From positions 5,198,001-5,262,000 of the forward strand of contig NZ_CP071090.1 of NCBI RefSeq assembly GCF_017301735.1: a stretch of 64,000 nucleotides of DNA, given 5' to 3'. Below are positions 8,889 to 20,029 of this stretch, in pieces (the first letter of the stretch is position 1; each line of letters opens with the position of its first letter). A program made the translations under genes and the position numbers. Source of the stretch: Pyxidicoccus parkwaysis. GTDB lineage: Bacteria > Myxococcota > Myxococcia > Myxococcales > Myxococcaceae. Below the pieces are notes generated by a model that was not told where the DNA came from, searched no databases, and saw only the letters and a list, made by a program, of their open reading frames with translations.

Positions 8889-9508
8889 GACAGCGCCCCC
8901 TCGAGGGTCTTCGCGGCCGCGGAGGTGAGGACGATGTGCGTGTGCCGCATGACGGCCTCGAGGTTGAGACCCTCGGGAGGCAGCACGTCGAACTTCGCCA
9001 GGTTGCGCACGCTGCGGTGCAGATTGGTGTTGCCCTTGTCGTCAATCACCAGCGCGTTCTGCAGCTTCAGGCGCTTGGTGAGGACCTCGAAGGCCTGCTT
9101 GCTCTTCGGAGCATCCAGGGAGAAGCCGTTCAGGATGATGAGCGTCTTCTCGCGAGCCCGGAGGGACAGCACGGACTTCAGGGCGCCGCGGCGCACCTTG
9201 CGGGGCGGGCGGTAGAAGTAGTCGCGAGCCTTGGGAGCCATCGCCTTGCCGCCGCCCACCCAGTGGGAAGCGCGGATGGAGCCCTGGCGGGCGCGGCCGG
9301 TGCCCTTCTGCTTCCAGGGCTTCTTGCCGCCGCCGCTGACCAGCGAGGTGTTCTTCACACCCACCGTGCCGCGACGCCGGTTGATCTGCTGCATCTTCGC
9401 CACCTCGTAAAAGAGGTGGGTGTTGGGCTCGGCGCCGAACACGTCGTCGGAGAGCTCGATCTCCGACACCTTCTTCAAATCCAGGTCGACAACGTCAAAC
9501 TTCGCCAT
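8885..9508 (-). CDS. rplD: 50S ribosomal protein L4
   Basis: Large-subunit protein uL4. In E. coli it also represses its own S10 operon. The 207-residue product starts MAKFDVVDLDLKK and contains GGGKKPWKQKGTGRARQGS, the tunnel-lining loop diagnostic of L4. The ATG at 9508 lies only 52 bases after the rpsJ stop codon, leaving no room for rplC (L3), which normally sits here. Confidence 0.97.
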   Translation of the reverse strand: MAKFDVVDLDLKKVSEIELSDDVFGAEPNTHLFYEVAKMQQINRRRGTVGVKNTSLVSGGGKKPWKQKGTGRARQGSIRASHWVGGGKAMAPKARDYFYRPPRKVRRGALKSVLSLRAREKTLIILNGFSLDAPKSKQAFEVLTKRLKLQNALVIDDKGNTNLHRSVRNLAKFDVLPPEGLNLEAVMRHTHIVLTSAAAKTLEGALS

Positions 9509-9560
9509 GGCACTTTCCTCGCGGGGTCGGAGTGAAACCACTCAAACGCCCACCCGCTTC

Positions 9561-9869
9561 CTAGGACTTGATCTCGACGTCAACGCCGGCCGACAGATCC
9601 AGCTTCATGAGCGCATCCAGCGTCTGCTGCGTGGGCTCGAGGATGTCGAGCAGGCGCTTGTGCGTGCGGATCTCGAACTGCTCGCGGCTCTTCTTGTCCA
9701 CGTGCGGAGACCGCAGCACGGTGAACTTGTTGATGCGCGTCGGCAGGGGGATCGGACCGGCTACCTTCGCGCCCGTGCGCTTGGCCGTCTCGACGATCTC
9801 CCCAGCACTCTGGTCCAGGAGCTTCGAGTCGTACGCCTTCAACCGGATGCGGATCTTCTGTGTCGCCAT
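9561..9869 (-). CDS. rpsJ: 30S ribosomal protein S10
   Basis: Small-subunit protein uS10, also the NusE partner of NusB in antitermination. The 102-residue product starts [21 protein letters not shown] and has [29 protein letters not shown] (residues about 40-68), the family signature. An AGAGG sequence lies upstream of the ATG. A structured leader of about 200 bases separates it from tuf. Confidence 0.98.
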   Translation of the reverse strand: MATQKIRIRLKAYDSKLLDQSAGEIVETAKRTGAKVAGPIPLPTRINKFTVLRSPHVDKKSREQFEIRTHKRLLDILEPTQQTLDALMKLDLSAGVDVEIKS

Positions 9870-9966
9870 TCGCAAGAACCTCTTAGAACGAGCCCTGCCT
9901 GTGCCTCGGGCGGCGCTACGACTTACGTCCCCTGGATTTCACAGAGCCGTTTCTTCGGAACGAAGG

Positions 9967-9991
9967 GGCGCGGTGATTACCACTCCGCGCC
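9967..9991 (-). repeat. 7-bp inverted repeat in the rpsJ leader
   Basis: Arms GGCGCGG (9967-9973) and CCGCGCC (9985-9991) with an 11-base loop form a G/C-rich hairpin in the region transcribed between tuf and rpsJ. It lies downstream of the 11-bp tuf-proximal hairpin and may belong to an S10-operon leader structure. Confidence 0.35.
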
Positions 9992-10014
9992 GGGGGTGTG
10001 CAACTGGATTTCCT

Positions 10015-10059
10015 CCGGCTCCCTGAAAATTCCCCGGACGGGGGTCCCCAGGGAGCCGG
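10015..10059 (-). promoter_or_regulatory. Large nested hairpin after tuf, candidate S10-leader attenuator
   Basis: A perfect 11-bp inverted repeat (10015-10025 with 10049-10059, arms CCGGCTCCCTG/CAGGGAGCCGG) encloses, in minus-strand order, a small CCCC-GTCC-GGGG hairpin followed by AATTTT. A terminator-like element nested in a longer stem suggests attenuation between tuf and rpsJ. In E. coli the S10 leader is the target of L4 repression. The regulatory role here is inference. Confidence 0.45.
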
Positions 10060-10069
10060 TGGACTGCTT

Positions 10070-11260
<1,191 letters not shown>

Positions 11261-11403
11261 GGCCTCTCCTCGCGGGGTTGCCGGTCAGTGGACCCGGCGC
11301 GCGTAATCTCGGAAAACAACTGCGAAGGTGCTGCGTCCTGCTCCAAACGTCCCGCAACGTCAACTGAAATCGCCCGGAGAGCAGCCCGCCGGACGTACCG
11401 CGT

Positions 11404-13479
<2,076 letters not shown>

Positions 13480-13559
13480 GACTCAATACCTCTTCGAAAA
13501 GCGGGGCGGGCCTCCACGCCGCGTCACCCACCGACCGGACGATTTCAGAGAACCTGCGC

Positions 13560-13602
13560 CATCTAACAAAACCGCCCGGATGCAGCATCTGCATCCGGGC
13601 GG
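13560..13602 (-). terminator. Strong intrinsic terminator between rpsG and fusA
   Basis: A perfect 13-bp inverted repeat (13572-13584 with 13590-13602, arms CCGCCCGGATGCA/TGCATCCGGGCGG) with a 5-base loop is followed on the minus strand by TTTTGTTAG. This is a textbook Rho-independent terminator, located 22 bases after the rpsG stop codon and 80 bases before fusA. Confidence 0.85.
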
Positions 13603-13623
13603 CAACCGCGAAGCCTCGAGGGC

Positions 13624-14094
13624 CTACCAGCGGTAGTGAGCGAAGGCCTTGTTGGCCTCCGCCATCTTGTGCGTGTCTTCACGCTTCTTCACCGCGTTGC
13701 CGCGGTTGTTGGCGGCGTCCATGATCTCGCCGGCCAGCTTCTCCTGCATGGTCTTCTCGCCACGCGCCTTGGCGTAGCTGATGATCCACCGCATGCCGAG
13801 GGCCACGCGGCGGTCCTGACGGACCTCGACGGGCACCTGGTAGGTGGCGCCACCGACGCGGCGGCTCTTCACCTCGAGCACGGGCTTCACGTTGTCGAGG
13901 GCCTTCTTGAAGGTCTTGAGGGGGTCTTCCTTCGCGCGCTCCTCGATGAGGGCGAAGGCGCCGTAGCACACGCCCTCGGCGATGGACTTCTTCCCCTTCC
14001 GCATCAGGTCGTTGACGAACTTGGTGACCAGGCGGTCCTGGAACTTCGGATCCGGCAGAATCTTGCGCTTGGCGACTACGCGACGACGAGGCAT
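13624..14094 (-). CDS. rpsG: 30S ribosomal protein S7
   Basis: Small-subunit protein uS7, nucleator of 30S head assembly. In E. coli it is the str-operon repressor. The 156-residue product starts [18 protein letters not shown] and has VVTKF-type and [12 protein letters not shown] blocks, ending at AFAHYRW. Typical length. It follows rpsL after 150 bases and is followed by a strong terminator. Confidence 0.98.
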   Translation of the reverse strand: MPRRRVVAKRKILPDPKFQDRLVTKFVNDLMRKGKKSIAEGVCYGAFALIEERAKEDPLKTFKKALDNVKPVLEVKSRRVGGATYQVPVEVRQDRRVALGMRWIISYAKARGEKTMQEKLAGEIMDAANNRGNAVKKREDTHKMAEANKAFAHYRW

Positions 14095-14244
14095 CTCTTT
14101 CTCTTCCCTTACGCCCCACTCTCCTGTCGGAGAGAAATCAACGGGGCTTCAAATACCGCTTGTGAGGAACTGCCTGGGACGCTCCCCAGGGTGCGGGGCG
14201 ATGCGTCCGAATCACTGCGAGAAGATGGTCCGCGTTTCGAGCAA

Positions 14245-14616
14245 TCAGCTCGGACGCTTCGCGCCGTACTTGGAACGGCTCTGCTTGCGACCCGCGACGC
14301 CCACGGAGTCCAGCGTTCCACGGATGATGTGGTAGCGGACGCCCGGGAGGTCCTTCACACGGCCGCCGCGAATCATCACCACCGAGTGCTCCTGGAGGTT
14401 GTGACCCACGCCGGGGATGTAGGACGTGACCTCGATCCCGTTGGTCAGACGAACACGGGCCACCTTGCGGAGGGCCGAGTTCGGCTTCTTCGGGGTCGTG
14501 GTGTACACGCGCGTGCAGACGCCACGCTTCTGGGGAGACTCCTTGAGCGCGGGGCTCTTGCCCTTGATGACGAGCTTCTCGCGGCCCTTGCGAACCAGCT
14601 GGCTGATGGTCGGCAA
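14245..14616 (-). CDS. rpsL: 30S ribosomal protein S12 (TTG start)
   Basis: Small-subunit protein uS12 at the decoding centre, the classical streptomycin target. The 123-residue product has [22 protein letters not shown] and [13 protein letters not shown], the two loops carrying the known resistance positions. I place the start at a TTG at 14616, giving [13 protein letters not shown], the near-invariant family N-terminus. It is preceded by AAGAGG with 6-base spacing. An upstream in-frame ATG would add 17 non-family residues and lies over the leader. Confidence 0.95.
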   Translation of the reverse strand: MPTISQLVRKGREKLVIKGKSPALKESPQKRGVCTRVYTTTPKKPNSALRKVARVRLTNGIEVTSYIPGVGHNLQEHSVVMIRGGRVKDLPGVRYHIIRGTLDSVGVAGRKQSRSKYGAKRPS

Positions 14617-14698
14617 CTGATACCTCTTCTTCGGGTTGGCCACCGCCGGACACACCAGGCGGCGCATATCTACCTACAGTGCTACGGAAAGGGCCGCG

Positions 14699-14726
14699 AG
14701 TATAGGAAGGGCCCCCTTCGTGTCAA
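14699..14726 (-). promoter_or_regulatory. Sigma-70-type promoter of the rpsL (str) operon
   Basis: On the minus strand: TTGACA (14726-14721), a 16-base spacer, then TATACT (14704-14699). Both hexamers are near-consensus, which is rare in this G+C-rich sequence. It lies about 80 bases upstream of the rpsL TTG start and downstream of rimI. The spacer contains the palindrome GAAGGG-GG-CCCTTC, a possible operator or simply a structural feature. Confidence 0.85.
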
Positions 14727-14840
14727 GCACGGCCTGGACCCTGCCTATGAACTGGTGAGCCCCCGCAGTCGCATTCCCCGATGCCGGAGCATCGGATCAC
14801 GACGGGCGTACGGCGGGGCGGTCGTCTACTCCGCGTGCAA

Positions 14841-15335
14841 CTAGAAGTCGAGGACCATCACGATGGCGTCCTCGCCCTCGTCCACGTAGTAGTTCGGCCG
14901 GATGCCCACCGCGCGGAAGCCCAGCGACTTGTAGAGCTGGAGCGCGGGCTCGTTGCTGCGGCGCACCTCCAGCGTGGCCAGGGTGCAGCGCCGGGAGCGG
15001 CCCCGCGCGAGCACCTCGTCCATGACGGCCCGGGCCACGCCGCGCCGCCTGTGCTCCGGAGCGGTGGCCACGTTGAGCACGTGCACCTCGTCGTGGACGA
15101 TCCAGAAGATGGCCAGGCCCAACAGCAGCGGCGCGCAGGCCTCCCGCTCCTCCTCCACGAGGAGGATGGTGGACCACTCGTGCTGCAGCTCGCGCTGGAG
15201 CAGCTCCGCGGACCAGGGGTTCTTGAAGGCCTGCTTCTCCAGCGCCATCACCGCCGGCATGTCGGCCACCATCATCTGACGGATGGTGAAGTCCGGCGCC
15301 CCGCGCGGCACGGAGTCATCACGCATCCGCCTCAT
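14841..15335 (-). CDS. rimI: Ribosomal protein S18 alanine N-acetyltransferase RimI
   Basis: GNAT-family enzyme that acetylates the N-terminal alanine of ribosomal protein S18. The 164-residue product has the acetyl-CoA motif (HRRRGVARAVMDEVLARG), the upstream VHVLNVATAPEHR strand, and the RimI-like C-terminus LYKSLGFRAVGIRPNYYV...EDAIVMVLDF. Length is close to the usual 150. Its ATG overlaps the stop codon of the preceding SurA_N gene (ATGA at 15332-15335), so the two are coupled. A broader GNAT role cannot be excluded. Confidence 0.85.
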   Translation of the reverse strand: MRRMRDDSVPRGAPDFTIRQMMVADMPAVMALEKQAFKNPWSAELLQRELQHEWSTILLVEEEREACAPLLLGLAIFWIVHDEVHVLNVATAPEHRRRGVARAVMDEVLARGRSRRCTLATLEVRRSNEPALQLYKSLGFRAVGIRPNYYVDEGEDAIVMVLDF

Positions 15336-16063
15336 CGCCGTGCCTCCCGCGCGAAGGGGGCCACCCGGCGCACCTGCGCCGAGGCCCGAACATGGAGCAA
15401 CTCCTCCGCCGCCAGCACCGCGTACCGCTCACGCACCAGCTTCTCCCGGATGGCGGCACGCACCGCCTCGTAGTCGGCGGGATACTCGCTCGCGTGCTGC
15501 TCGAAGTAGCGGCGGACCTCCGTCTCGCCCACCTGCGCCCGCAGCCGGATGCGGCTGTCCAGGATGCGCTCCGCACGCAAGCCCCGCTCCAGCACCCGCT
15601 CCAGCGCGGTCTGGTCCACGTCATTCGCGGTGAGGAAGCGGCGCAGCGCGGCCTCGCCACCCACGCGGGCCTGGAACGCGGCCAGCCGCGCCTGGACTTC
15701 CGACGGCTCGGCGGGGAAGGCCTGGAGGCGGTCCGCGTTCAGCACCTGGACCCGCTGGTTGATGAGGAACTCCAGGGCCCCCCGGAGCGTGTCCTCGTCG
15801 AGAGGGGCCTCCAGGGCCTGCATGCCCCCTCGCTGGACGAGCGCCACCCGGGCCTCGAAGCGCAGCTCGCTCAGGGTGAGGACCTGGCCCTCGATGATGG
15901 CCACCACCCGGTCGATGACGCGGCCCTCGGGTTCGGAGGGGCGTGAGTCGAGGGCTGGCGGGGGCGCGGCCCGGGCCCCCGCGGCGGGCACGAACAGGAG
16001 CCAGACCACCAGCCACAGGGCTCCCGCTCCAGTCTGGCGCGGCGCTTCCATGGCCTCCCTCAT
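15332..16063 (-). CDS. SurA_N-type periplasmic chaperone-like protein without a PPIase domain
   Basis: The 243-residue product has a signal peptide ([19 protein letters not shown]) followed by [19 protein letters not shown], the typical start of the SurA/parvulin N-terminal chaperone domain, then a helical region with ADRLQAFP and [10 protein letters not shown]. The PpiC isomerase domain expected in SurA is absent and the protein ends soon after the helical domain. It probably helps secreted or outer-membrane proteins in the periplasm. It is co-transcribed with rimI through an ATGA overlap. Confidence 0.7.
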   Translation of the reverse strand: MREAMEAPRQTGAGALWLVVWLLFVPAAGARAAPPPALDSRPSEPEGRVIDRVVAIIEGQVLTLSELRFEARVALVQRGGMQALEAPLDEDTLRGALEFLINQRVQVLNADRLQAFPAEPSEVQARLAAFQARVGGEAALRRFLTANDVDQTALERVLERGLRAERILDSRIRLRAQVGETEVRRYFEQHASEYPADYEAVRAAIREKLVRERYAVLAAEELLHVRASAQVRRVAPFAREARR

Positions 16064-16074
16064 CTTCCGGCGAC

Positions 16075-16080
16075 TTTATA
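16075..16080 (-). promoter_or_regulatory. Possible -10 element of the SurA_N-rimI unit
   Basis: TATAAA on the minus strand lies only 12 bases upstream of the ATG at 16063. No good -35 hexamer is visible. If used, it would give a nearly leaderless transcript. Confidence 0.25.
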
Positions 16081-16163
16081 CATCTCGCGCCAACCAGGCA
16101 CTCCGTGCTGGCGCGCTCCCACCGGCTGGTTACGTTCAATCAGGTACATCACGGCGGGAACAA

Positions 16164-17339
16164 ATGGCGGACGACTATTACCAGATTCTCGGTGTGGACC
16201 GGGGGGCTTCGGCGGAGGACGTCAAGAAGGCGTACCGCAAGCTCGCGCGCAAGTACCACCCGGACGTCAACCCGGGCAACAAGGCCGCCGAGGAGAAGTT
16301 CAAGCAGGTCAGCTCCGCCTTCGAGGTGCTGTCGGACGCGAAGAAGCGCAAGCTCTACGACGAGTTCGGCCCGGACGCGGAGAAGATCGGCTTCGACGAG
16401 AAGAAGGCGGAGGCCTACCGCGCCTACAAGTCCGCGGCCTCGAGCGGCGGCGCGGGCGGCATGCCCTTCGGCGCCGAGGGCTTCGACCTGGGCGACCTCT
16501 TCGGAGACCTGTTCGGCGGGCGCGGCGGTGGGGGTGGCGGGGCTGGAGGGGCCGGCTTCGACGTGGGCGACCTCTTCGGCCGGCGCGGGGCCCGGAGCAC
16601 GGGGCCCGAGCGCGGCGAGGACCTCACGGCCCGCGTGCAGCTCTCCCTCAACGACGCCGTCACCGGCACGGAGCGAACCCTGTCCATCACCCGGCCCGGG
16701 CGGTGCTCGGCGTGCAGCGGACGGGGCGACTCGGGGAAGATGGGCACCTGCCCCACCTGCAACGGCACCGGCAAGCCCCGACGGGCCAGCATCTTCGGCG
16801 GGGCGGGCGTGTGTCCCACCTGCCAGGGCACCGGCCGGGCAATGGAGCCCTGCCCCCAGTGCGGCGGCACCGGGGTCAAGGAAGAGTCCACGCGGCTGAC
16901 GGTGAAGATTCCGGCCGGCGTGCAGACGGGCTCCAAGGTCCGGCTGGCCGGCCAGGGCGCCGCCGGCCCGCGGGGCGGCCCACCGGGCGACCTCTACATC
17001 GAGACGGAGGTCACCGAGCATCCCCTGGTGCGCCGCGAGGGCGACGATTTGCACATCGACCTGCCGGTGACGGTGCCCGAGGCGATTCTGGGCGCGGACG
17101 TGCGCGTGCCCACCTTCCAGGGCGAGGTGACGGTGAAGGTGCCCGCGGGCTCGCAGTCCGGCCGGCGCATGCGCCTGAAGGGGCGCGGGGTGCCCTCCCT
17201 CAAGGGCGGGGCCCCCGGGGACCTCTACCTGCACCTCCAGGTGAAGGTGCCCGAGGACGCCAGCGCCGAGGCGCGTGCCGCCGCTGAGACACTTTCCCGC
17301 GCGTACCGCGACGATGTCCGCCGGGAGCTGACGCTCTGA
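16164..17339 (+). CDS. dnaJ: Molecular chaperone DnaJ
   Basis: Hsp40 co-chaperone that stimulates DnaK ATPase and delivers unfolded substrates. The 391-residue product has a J domain ([16 protein letters not shown], with the catalytic HPD near residue 33), a Gly/Phe-rich linker, four zinc-finger repeats of CxxCxGxG type ([32 protein letters not shown]), and the C-terminal substrate-binding domains. It is a full type I DnaJ. The ATG at 16164 was chosen because upstream codons encode nothing J-like. The first 100 bases upstream are shared with the divergent SurA_N gene. dnaK and grpE are not nearby. Confidence 0.93.
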   Translation: MADDYYQILGVDRGASAEDVKKAYRKLARKYHPDVNPGNKAAEEKFKQVSSAFEVLSDAKKRKLYDEFGPDAEKIGFDEKKAEAYRAYKSAASSGGAGGMPFGAEGFDLGDLFGDLFGGRGGGGGGAGGAGFDVGDLFGRRGARSTGPERGEDLTARVQLSLNDAVTGTERTLSITRPGRCSACSGRGDSGKMGTCPTCNGTGKPRRASIFGGAGVCPTCQGTGRAMEPCPQCGGTGVKEESTRLTVKIPAGVQTGSKVRLAGQGAAGPRGGPPGDLYIETEVTEHPLVRREGDDLHIDLPVTVPEAILGADVRVPTFQGEVTVKVPAGSQSGRRMRLKGRGVPSLKGGAPGDLYLHLQVKVPEDASAEARAAAETLSRAYRDDVRRELTL

Positions 17340-17426
17340 ACCTCTTGTCTCTTGTCCCGGGCGCCGGCTCGGCATAGACGGCGCCTCCTACCTCAACGCT
17401 GCCGCGGGAAACGGAGCACACGCGCA

Positions 17427-18155
17427 ATGGGCCTCTTAGACATCTTCACGGGCGGCTCGGGCCCCGACAAAGCCCTCAAGCTCAAGTCCAAGGTGACCCA
17501 GAAGTATGGGGACCCGTCGACACGCCAGAAGGCCATCGAGCAGCTCGGGGAGATGGACATCCCCGAGGCGGTCAGCGTGTTGCTCAGCCGCTTCACCATC
17601 ACCGTGGACCCGCTCACCACCGACGCCGACGAGAAGGAGCGCACCTTCGAGCTCGTCAAGAGCTTCGGGAAGAACGCGGTGCCGCCCATCACCGACTTCC
17701 TCCAGAAGAACGAGTCCGCCACGTCGTGGGCGCTGCGCCTCCTGGGCGAACTCCTCACGGAGGACGAGGTGCTCGGAGCCTGCGTGGACGCGCTCCAGCA
17801 CCTGTCCGCGACCTACACGAAGAACCCGGAAAAGAAGGTCGTCCTCCTCCACCACGTCACGGGCAAGGAGGATGCGCGCATCCCTCCCGTGGTGCTGCCC
17901 TTCCTGGAGGACATGTCGGACGACGTGAAGATTGCCGCGCTCAAGGCGCTCGGCTCCTTCAAGTTCGGTCCGGCGCGCGAGCCCATGCTGAAGCTCCTCA
18001 CCTCCGAGGAGACGGGCCGCCGGGTGCAGACGGCCGCCCTGTCCGCGCTGGCCGAGAGCGGCTTCACCGTGGAGGGCTACCAGACGAAGGTGCAGCCGCT
18101 CCTCGTGGAGCCCTACGCCCTGGGTCAGGACGGCCGCATCCAGCGCCGGGCCTGA
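17427..18155 (+). CDS. HEAT-repeat-like protein
   Basis: The 242-residue product starts MGLLDIFTGGSGPDKALKLK and consists of repeated helical pairs typical of HEAT or PBS-lyase repeats: RQKAIEQLGEMDIPEAVSVL, DDVKIAALKALGSFKFGPA and VQTAALSALAESGF. Such proteins are usually protein-interaction scaffolds. No catalytic motif and no signal peptide are visible, so it is probably cytoplasmic. It sits between dnaJ and a sensor kinase on the same strand, with about 90-100-base gaps on both sides. Specific function is unknown. Confidence 0.7.
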   Translation: MGLLDIFTGGSGPDKALKLKSKVTQKYGDPSTRQKAIEQLGEMDIPEAVSVLLSRFTITVDPLTTDADEKERTFELVKSFGKNAVPPITDFLQKNESATSWALRLLGELLTEDEVLGACVDALQHLSATYTKNPEKKVVLLHHVTGKEDARIPPVVLPFLEDMSDDVKIAALKALGSFKFGPAREPMLKLLTSEETGRRVQTAALSALAESGFTVEGYQTKVQPLLVEPYALGQDGRIQRRA

Positions 18156-18256
18156 GCCCCGGCCTGTCGGACAGCCGACACGGCCACTGTCCTTTGGAAG
18201 GCCCTGCGAGACGGGGCCGTTTCCTCGCGCGCAGGACATGAAGCAGGATTCATCCC

Positions 18257-19954
18257 GTGCGCACCAAGAAGAAGGGGCCGCTGGCGGTAGTCGTCCCGCT
18301 ACGGCCGGTTGCCAAGACTGCCAAGAAGCCCGCCCGCCGTGCCGCGAAGCCGGCCCCGCCGGTGGATGCCGATGCCGCCCAGCGCGCCCTGCTGGAGATG
18401 GCGCGGCACCTGACGGACAACGCGGGGCCCACGGAGGCCCTGCGCTCCCACCTGCAGACCCTCCACGCGCTGCTCAAGCCGAAGGTCTGCTACGTGGCCC
18501 GCCACTTCCCCTCTCGCGAGCAATTGCACGTCGAGCACGTGCGCGGCCGCTACGACGACCGCGTCACCGCCGCCTTCCCGGGCGAGGGCGTGGTGGGGCG
18601 CGCCTTCGCCACGAAGACGCTGCTGCGCGAGGGCGATACTGTCGCTGTCCCGCTGGAGGGCCCCCAGGGCTGTACGGGCGTGCTGGTGGTGCTCGGTGCG
18701 CGGCGCGAGCCCTCGGACACGCTGCTCCAGTCGCTGGCCGCGCAGCTCACCGCCGCCTACGAGGTGGCGCGCCTGCGTGACGACAGCGCCCGCCGCAACA
18801 AGGACCTCCAGACGGCCATCGCCGGCCTCAAGAGCCTGGAGCAGAACCGCGAGGAGTTGCTCGGCAATGTCTCGCACGACTTGAAGAACCCGCTCACCAC
18901 CATCAAGTCCTACCTGGCGATGATGGGGCGCGAGAAGCTGGGGCCGCTGACGGACTCGCAGCGGCGCGCGGTGCAGATTTGCGACCGGAACTCGGACCGC
19001 ATGCTGCGCATGGTGAATGACTTGCTGCTCATGTCCCGGCTCCAGTCCGGGAAGATGCAGCTCAACCAGCGCCCCTTCGGGCTCAAGTCCGTGGCCGAAG
19101 AGGTCGTGCGCGCGCTGGCCGCCCTCGCGGAGCACTGCAAGGTGCGGGTGGTGATTCCGCCCTGCCCCGAAGTTTTTGTGCGCGGGGACCGCGAGCGCAT
19201 CGCCGAGGCCATCCACAACCTCGTGGAGAACGGCATCCACCACAGCGAGGTGGACGACACCGTGGAGGTGCGCGTCTCCACCGAGGACGGGCTGGCCACG
19301 CTCACCGTCAAGGACAGCGGCCCCGGCATGTCTGCCGAGGCGCTGGAGCACGTCTTCGACGCCTTCTACCGCGCGCAGCCGGGCATGCCCCGTCCTCCCG
19401 GCGCGGGCCTGGGCCTTCCGCTGGTGGGCAAGATTGTCGCCCTGCATGGCGGGCGCATGGAGGCCTCCAGCATCCTCGGCGAGGGGAGCACCTTCCAGAT
19501 GGTGCTGCCGATGTTCGCCGGGGCCGTCAGCGCACCGGAGATGAACCAGGCGGCGCCCAAGTCCGGCGGAATCCTCCTGGTGGAGGACGACGCCGACTGC
19601 CGCGAGGTCCTCCAGCAGGTGCTGGAGCAGGAGGGCTACCGGGTGATGGCCACGTCGGGGGCCTCGGAGGCGCGCTCCATCCTGTCCCACATCCGCCCGG
19701 CCATGGTGCTGTTGGATTTGCGCCTGAGTGAAGAGGATGGGCAGTCCGTGCTGCGGTTCATCCGTGGCAACGAGTCGCTGGCGGACATCGTCGTGTACAT
19801 CATCTCGGGAGCCAGCGAGGTGGCCTCCCTCACCTCGGGCCAGGGGCTGGAGCGCATCGACGGCTTCTTCGAGAAGCCCCTGCAGTTGCCCAAGCTGCTG
19901 GACACGGTGTCCGCGGTGGTGCGGCCCAGCCGCCGGGCTCCGGCCGTACCCTGA
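18257..19954 (+). CDS. Hybrid sensor histidine kinase with GAF-like and C-terminal receiver domains
   Basis: Signal-transduction kinase of 565 residues without membrane segments, so likely cytoplasmic. From the N-terminus: a Lys/Arg/Pro-rich tail (1-35), a GAF-like sensor region (about 45-175), a HisKA domain with NVSHDLKNP (phospho-acceptor His207), a HATPase domain (N-box around 321-325, DSGPGM at 353-358, PGAGLGLPL at 381-389), and a receiver domain (acidic pair D444/D445, phospho-acceptor Asp487, Lys540). All catalytic residues are present. Start is GTG. No cognate regulator is adjacent. Output may pass through the built-in receiver to a separate phosphotransfer protein. Orphan kinases of this type are common in myxobacteria. 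Confidence 0.9.
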   Translation: MRTKKKGPLAVVVPLRPVAKTAKKPARRAAKPAPPVDADAAQRALLEMARHLTDNAGPTEALRSHLQTLHALLKPKVCYVARHFPSREQLHVEHVRGRYDDRVTAAFPGEGVVGRAFATKTLLREGDTVAVPLEGPQGCTGVLVVLGARREPSDTLLQSLAAQLTAAYEVARLRDDSARRNKDLQTAIAGLKSLEQNREELLGNVSHDLKNPLTTIKSYLAMMGREKLGPLTDSQRRAVQICDRNSDRMLRMVNDLLLMSRLQSGKMQLNQRPFGLKSVAEEVVRALAALAEHCKVRVVIPPCPEVFVRGDRERIAEAIHNLVENGIHHSEVDDTVEVRVSTEDGLATLTVKDSGPGMSAEALEHVFDAFYRAQPGMPRPPGAGLGLPLVGKIVALHGGRMEASSILGEGSTFQMVLPMFAGAVSAPEMNQAAPKSGGILLVEDDADCREVLQQVLEQEGYRVMATSGASEARSILSHIRPAMVLLDLRLSEEDGQSVLRFIRGNESLADIVVYIISGASEVASLTSGQGLERIDGFFEKPLQLPKLLDTVSAVVRPSRRAPAVP

Positions 19955-20029
19955 GTAACGGAAGGGCCCTGGGCGCGAACAAGAGGTGGCCGTTAGGCGC
20001 CTCGGTTTGTCTAGTATCGCCGCGTTCCC

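Noticed and set aside
16087-16114. CIRCE-like operator upstream of dnaJ
   Set aside because: There is an inverted repeat (GCGCCA...TGGCGC with inner GCAC/GTGC), but it does not match TTAGCACTC-N9-GAGTGCTAA.
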